NCBI RefSeq assembly: GCF_017309955.1
Contig: NZ_CP021247.1
Coordinates: forward strand, 1,885,001-1,949,000
Length of the DNA stretch: 64,000 nt
Origin: Novosphingobium sp. KA1
Lineage (GTDB): Bacteria > Pseudomonadota > Alphaproteobacteria > Sphingomonadales > Sphingomonadaceae
Reading direction: 5' to 3'
Position numbers and translations under genes: made by a program. Each line of letters starts with the position of its first letter. The first letter of the stretch is position 1. The notes under the pieces were generated by a model. That model worked only from the letters and a program-made list of their open reading frames with translations. It was not told the DNA's origin and searched no databases. Shown one piece after another: positions 60,736 to 64,000 of this stretch.

Positions 60736-62433
60736 ATGGCAACCACAGCAGACCACTTCCAGGCGCACGGCGACGGGCATGGGCACGCCGATCACGATCA
60801 CGATCACGATCACAAGCCAAGCTTCTTCGCGCGTTGGTTCATGTCGACCAACCACAAGGACATCGGCACGATGTACCTGATCTTCGCGATTTTCGCGGGG
60901 ATCGTCGGCGGCGCCGTATCGGGCGTGATGCGCGCCGAGCTGGCCGAACCGGGTATCCAGTACCTCGGCTTCTTCGCCAGGCTGGTGGGCGACAATCCAG
61001 ACGACTTCAATGCTACCCTGCACATGTGGAACGTGCTGATCACCGCTCACGGCCTGATCATGGTGTTCTTCATGGTCATGCCCGCGATCATTGGCGGTTT
61101 TGGCAACTGGTTCGTGCCGATCATGATCGGCGCGCCGGACATGGCCTTCCCGCGCATGAACAATATCTCGTTCTGGCTGACGGTGGCGGGCTTCTGTTCG
61201 CTGATGTTCTCGGCCTTTGTGCCGGGCGGAACCGGCATGGGCGCGGGAACCGGCTGGACCGTCTATGCGCCGCTTTCCACTTCGGGCTCGGTGGGCCCGG
61301 CGGTCGACTTCGGCATCTTCTCGCTCCACCTTGCCGGTGCCGGCTCGATCATGGGCGCGATCAACTTCATCACCACCATCTTCAACATGCGCGCGCCTGG
61401 CATGACCATGCACAAGATGCCGCTGTTTGTCTGGTCAGTGCTGGTAACCGCCTTCCTGCTGCTGCTCTCGCTGCCGGTTCTGGCCGCCGCGATCACCATG
61501 CTGCTGACCGACCGCAATTTCGGCACGACCTTCTTCGATCCGGCGGGCGGTGGTGATCCGGTGCTCTACCAGCACCTGTTCTGGTTCTTCGGCCACCCTG
61601 AAGTCTACATCATGATCCTGCCGGGCTTCGGCATCATCTCGCAGATCATCTCGACCTTCTCGAAGAAGCCGGTGTTCGGTTACCTGGGCATGGCCTATGC
61701 GATGGTGGCGATCGGCGTGGTCGGGTTCATCGTCTGGGCACACCACATGTATGCGACCGGCCTTTCGGTGAACACCAAGATGTACTTCACCGCCGCCACC
61801 ATGGTGATTGCGGTGCCCACCGGTATCAAGATCTTCTCGTGGATCGCGACGATGTGGGGCGGTTCGGTCGAGTTCAAGAGCCCGATGGTCTGGGCGATCG
61901 GCTTCATTTTCCTGTTCACCGTGGGCGGCGTCACCGGCGTCTACCTTGCCAACGGCGGTGTCGACGACGTGGTGCATGACACCTATTACGTGGTCGCCCA
62001 TTTCCACTACGTGCTCTCGCTGGGTGCGGTAACGGCGCTCTTTGCGGGTTTCTATTACTGGTTCCCGAAGATGAGCGGGCGGATGCACTCCGAGTTCCTG
62101 GCCCACGTGCATTTCTGGGTCTTCTTTGTGGGCGTGAACATGATCTTCTTCCCGATGCACTTCCTCGGGCTGCAGGGCATGCCACGTCGTTACCCCGACT
62201 ATGCCGAGGCCTATGCGCACTGGAACTATGTCGCCACGATCGGCTACATGGTCATGGCGGTGAGCATCGGGGTGTGGCTGGTGAACATCCTCTATGCCTT
62301 CGTCGCCGGCAAGAAGGCCTCGGACAACTACTGGGGGGAAGGCGCCACTACGCTGGAGTGGACGCTGACCAGCCCGCCGCCGTTCCACCAGTTCGAGACG
62401 CTGCCTGTCATCGGCGAGACGGCGCACCACTAA
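60736..62433 (+). CDS. ctaD: Cytochrome c oxidase subunit I
   Basis: This 565-residue catalytic subunit of the aa3-type oxidase carries heme a and the heme a3-CuB site. It has twelve hydrophobic segments, [15 protein letters not shown] (heme a His), [16 protein letters not shown] (CuB His and the cross-linked Tyr), and [11 protein letters not shown] (heme a3/a ligands). The N-terminal cytoplasmic tail is unusually histidine-rich ([16 protein letters not shown], residues 11-26). It follows coxB by 28 bp. Confidence 0.96.
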   Translation: MATTADHFQAHGDGHGHADHDHDHDHKPSFFARWFMSTNHKDIGTMYLIFAIFAGIVGGAVSGVMRAELAEPGIQYLGFFARLVGDNPDDFNATLHMWNVLITAHGLIMVFFMVMPAIIGGFGNWFVPIMIGAPDMAFPRMNNISFWLTVAGFCSLMFSAFVPGGTGMGAGTGWTVYAPLSTSGSVGPAVDFGIFSLHLAGAGSIMGAINFITTIFNMRAPGMTMHKMPLFVWSVLVTAFLLLLSLPVLAAAITMLLTDRNFGTTFFDPAGGGDPVLYQHLFWFFGHPEVYIMILPGFGIISQIISTFSKKPVFGYLGMAYAMVAIGVVGFIVWAHHMYATGLSVNTKMYFTAATMVIAVPTGIKIFSWIATMWGGSVEFKSPMVWAIGFIFLFTVGGVTGVYLANGGVDDVVHDTYYVVAHFHYVLSLGAVTALFAGFYYWFPKMSGRMHSEFLAHVHFWVFFVGVNMIFFPMHFLGLQGMPRRYPDYAEAYAHWNYVATIGYMVMAVSIGVWLVNILYAFVAGKKASDNYWGEGATTLEWTLTSPPPFHQFETLPVIGETAHH

Positions 62434-62551
62434 ACCGCATTCGCGCCGCCGCCTCGGGACCATTTTCGGGGCGGCGCCCGGACACGGTTTTATGCTCTGG
62501 TTTACGCAGGCCTCGCTTTTTGGAGGCCTGCGGGTGTATGGGCCCGGAACC

Positions 62552-63472
62552 ATGACCACCACGAGTCCTTCTTCGACGGCCGCGACCTCGCTTCCGGCCG
62601 ACTGGCGCGACCTGATCGCGCTGACCAAGCCGCGCGTCATCAGTCTTGTGATCTTCACCGGCCTGTGCGGGCTGCTGGCCGCGCCCGGAGCCATCCACCC
62701 GGTATTAGGCTTCACCGCGATCCTGTGCATCGCCATGGGGGCAGGCGGTGCCGCTGCGCTCAACCAGTGGTGGGAGGCGGACCTCGACGCGGGCATGAAG
62801 CGCACGGCGAATCGTCCGCTGCCGCAAGGCCGGCTCGATCGCACAACCGCGCGTGATTTCGCGGGCGTGCTCTGCGCGGTTTCGGTCTTCCTGATGGGTT
62901 TTGCAGTCGGCTGGCTGCCGGCGGCGATCCTTGCCATCTCGATCTTCTATTATTCCGTCGTCTACACGATCTGGCTCAAGCCGCGCACGCCCCAGAATAT
63001 CGTCATCGGCGGTGGTGCAGGCGCTTTCCCGCCGCTGATCGGCTGGGTCGCGGTGACCGGCCATGTTACCATGATGCCGGTACTGCTGTTCGCGATCATC
63101 TTCTTCTGGACGCCGCCGCACTTCTGGGCGCTGGCCCTGTTCGTGAAGAGTGACTACGCCAAGGTCGGCATTCCGATGATGCCGGTCGTGGCCGGCGAAA
63201 AGTCGACCCGCCGCCAGATCCTGGCCTATGCCGTACTGCTGCTGCCGCTGACGGCGGCGCCCTGGTGGATCGGTGGGACCGGCGCTTTCTACGGCATTTC
63301 CGCGCTGGTGCTGTCCGGCCTGTTCCTGCTCCTGTCGATCCGCGTGGGTCTGCGCGAACGCGACGGGGCCGAGGACAGGATGAAGCCGGAGAAGCAGCTT
63401 TTCGCTTATTCGATTCTCTACCTCTTCGTGCTGTTCGCGGCACTGGTGGTGGATCGCTTCATCATGCTTTGA
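62552..63472 (+). CDS. ctaB: Heme o synthase (protoheme IX farnesyltransferase)
   Basis: This 306-residue membrane prenyltransferase adds a farnesyl group to heme b, giving heme o, the precursor of heme a. The Asp-rich catalytic motif [18 protein letters not shown], the second region around [25 protein letters not shown], and [11 protein letters not shown] are typical. ATG 62552 is chosen; the ATG at 62492 would add non-conserved residues. It belongs to the cox operon. Confidence 0.94.
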   Translation: MTTTSPSSTAATSLPADWRDLIALTKPRVISLVIFTGLCGLLAAPGAIHPVLGFTAILCIAMGAGGAAALNQWWEADLDAGMKRTANRPLPQGRLDRTTARDFAGVLCAVSVFLMGFAVGWLPAAILAISIFYYSVVYTIWLKPRTPQNIVIGGGAGAFPPLIGWVAVTGHVTMMPVLLFAIIFFWTPPHFWALALFVKSDYAKVGIPMMPVVAGEKSTRRQILAYAVLLLPLTAAPWWIGGTGAFYGISALVLSGLFLLLSIRVGLRERDGAEDRMKPEKQLFAYSILYLFVLFAALVVDRFIML

Positions 63473-63481
63473 GGAGAGGAC

Positions 63482-63643
63482 ATGACGCAGCCCAGCAAGA
63501 CGGAGCCCGTGCAGGGCGAGGTCGTCCAGCCTGATCCGCGCACGCCTGAAGAAATTCGCCGCAGCCGCAACAAGGTGCTCGGCCTCAGTCTGGCGGCTTT
63601 TGTGGTACTGGTGTTCCTGATTTCCATCGCGAAGATGGGCTGA
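63482..63643 (+). CDS. Small single-helix membrane protein in the cox operon
   Basis: This 53-residue protein starts at ATG 63482 after GAGGAGAGGA. It has a polar N-terminal half (QPDPRTPEEIRRSRNK) and one membrane helix (VLGLSLAAFVVLVFLISIA). It overlaps the next gene as TGATG. Small proteins of this type between ctaB and ctaG are annotated CoxF or as hypothetical oxidase assembly proteins in alphaproteobacteria. The exact role is unknown. Confidence 0.75.
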   Translation: MTQPSKTEPVQGEVVQPDPRTPEEIRRSRNKVLGLSLAAFVVLVFLISIAKMG

Positions 63644-64000
63644 TGTCCGGGGTGGCAGGCGAGGGGAAGGGGACGCGCAGCAATCGGCGTGTTGCGTTCA
63701 TCGCCCTGTCGATGGCGGTAGGAATGCTGGGGCTGGGGTTCGCCTCGGTGCCGCTTTACCGGATCTTCTGCCAGGTGACTGGTTATGGCGGTACCACCCG
63801 CCGGGTCGACGAGGCGCAGGCCGCCGCTGTCCAGGGTGTGGGCAAGACGATGTCGATCCGCTTCGACGCCAATGTCGAGCGCGGCATGCCCTGGCAGTTC
63901 AAGCCGCTCCAGCGTACCGATACGGTGACCATCGGCGAGCGCGACATGGCGCTGTTCTGGGCGAAGAACGATTCCGGCAAGGTCATCACCGGTACTGCCA
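63643..64000 (+). CDS. ctaG: Cytochrome c oxidase assembly protein CtaG, N-terminal part (cut by window end)
   Basis: The first 119 codons encode a CtaG/Cox11-type copper chaperone that delivers copper to the CuB site. A cytoplasmic start is followed by one membrane helix (RRVAFIALSMAVGMLGLGFASVPLYRIFCQVTGYGG), containing the conserved PLYRIFCQVTG, then the beginning of the periplasmic beta-barrel (MSIRFDANVERGMPWQFKP). The distal copper-binding Cys-x-Cys motif lies beyond the window. It overlaps the preceding gene by 1 base. Confidence 0.93.
   Translation, partial: MSGVAGEGKGTRSNRRVAFIALSMAVGMLGLGFASVPLYRIFCQVTGYGGTTRRVDEAQAAAVQGVGKTMSIRFDANVERGMPWQFKPLQRTDTVTIGERDMALFWAKNDSGKVITGTA

Overview
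The window looks like a piece of a GC-rich sphingomonad chromosome (Sphingomonadales, Novosphingobium- or Sphingobium-like). This rests on the alphaproteobacterial dcd, the argH-lptM-lysA and pyrE-pdxJ-acpS-lepB-ruvX blocks, the coxB-ctaD-ctaB-ctaG operon, REP palindromes of the GTC-CCCCGC type, and a dense set of CoA-linked, Rieske, Baeyer-Villiger and SMP-30 catabolic genes. No taxonomic search was possible.

Layout. 1-210: end of dcd. 392-9412: catabolic cluster A (enoyl-CoA hydratase, family I CoA-transferase, CitE-like lyase and acyl-CoA dehydrogenase leftward; family III CoA-transferase, ThDP enzyme and aldehyde dehydrogenase rightward). 9637-36135: a 26.5-kb integrative element inserted in tRNA-Val(UAC), bounded by a 50-bp direct repeat. 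36086-40788: tRNA-Val, class A PBP and a chemoreceptor. 40914-48862: catabolic cluster B (Baeyer-Villiger monooxygenase, SDR, SMP-30 lactonase-like protein, EthD protein, MFS transporter, Rieske oxygenase). 48981-53752: ynfA, a TlpA-like lipoprotein, argH, lptM, lysA and a siroheme-synthase-like gene. 53929-56087: an unassigned three-gene unit preceded by AT-rich DNA. 56197-59448: ruvX, lepB, acpS, pdxJ, pyrE. 59667-64000: cytochrome c oxidase operon, cut by the window end.

The integrative element carries a RepC-like initiator, a probable oriT, a ribbon-helix-helix/membrane accessory protein, a MobF relaxase-helicase, a ParA/ParG-like partition pair with palindromic sites, Xis and a tyrosine integrase, but no type IV secretion genes. 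It therefore looks mobilizable rather than self-conjugative. Its cargo is defensive: a type I restriction-modification operon in which a HEPN toxin gene (hepT-like) sits between hsdM and hsdS and the cognate MNT nucleotidyltransferase domain is fused to the N-terminus of HsdS, plus a divergent RloC-like zinc-hook ATPase. An IS5-type element, an IS21 element (6-bp target duplication), an IS630 scrap and a frameshifted HigA-like antitoxin show ongoing decay.

Clusters A and B share a near-identical 16-bp operator-like sequence (TGAACAnnACTGTTGA), one copy before the ThDP gene and one before the Baeyer-Villiger gene. They may form one regulon: Rieske hydroxylation, SDR oxidation to a ketone, Baeyer-Villiger lactone formation, lactone opening, then CoA activation and beta-oxidation. 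The growth substrate cannot be read from sequence.
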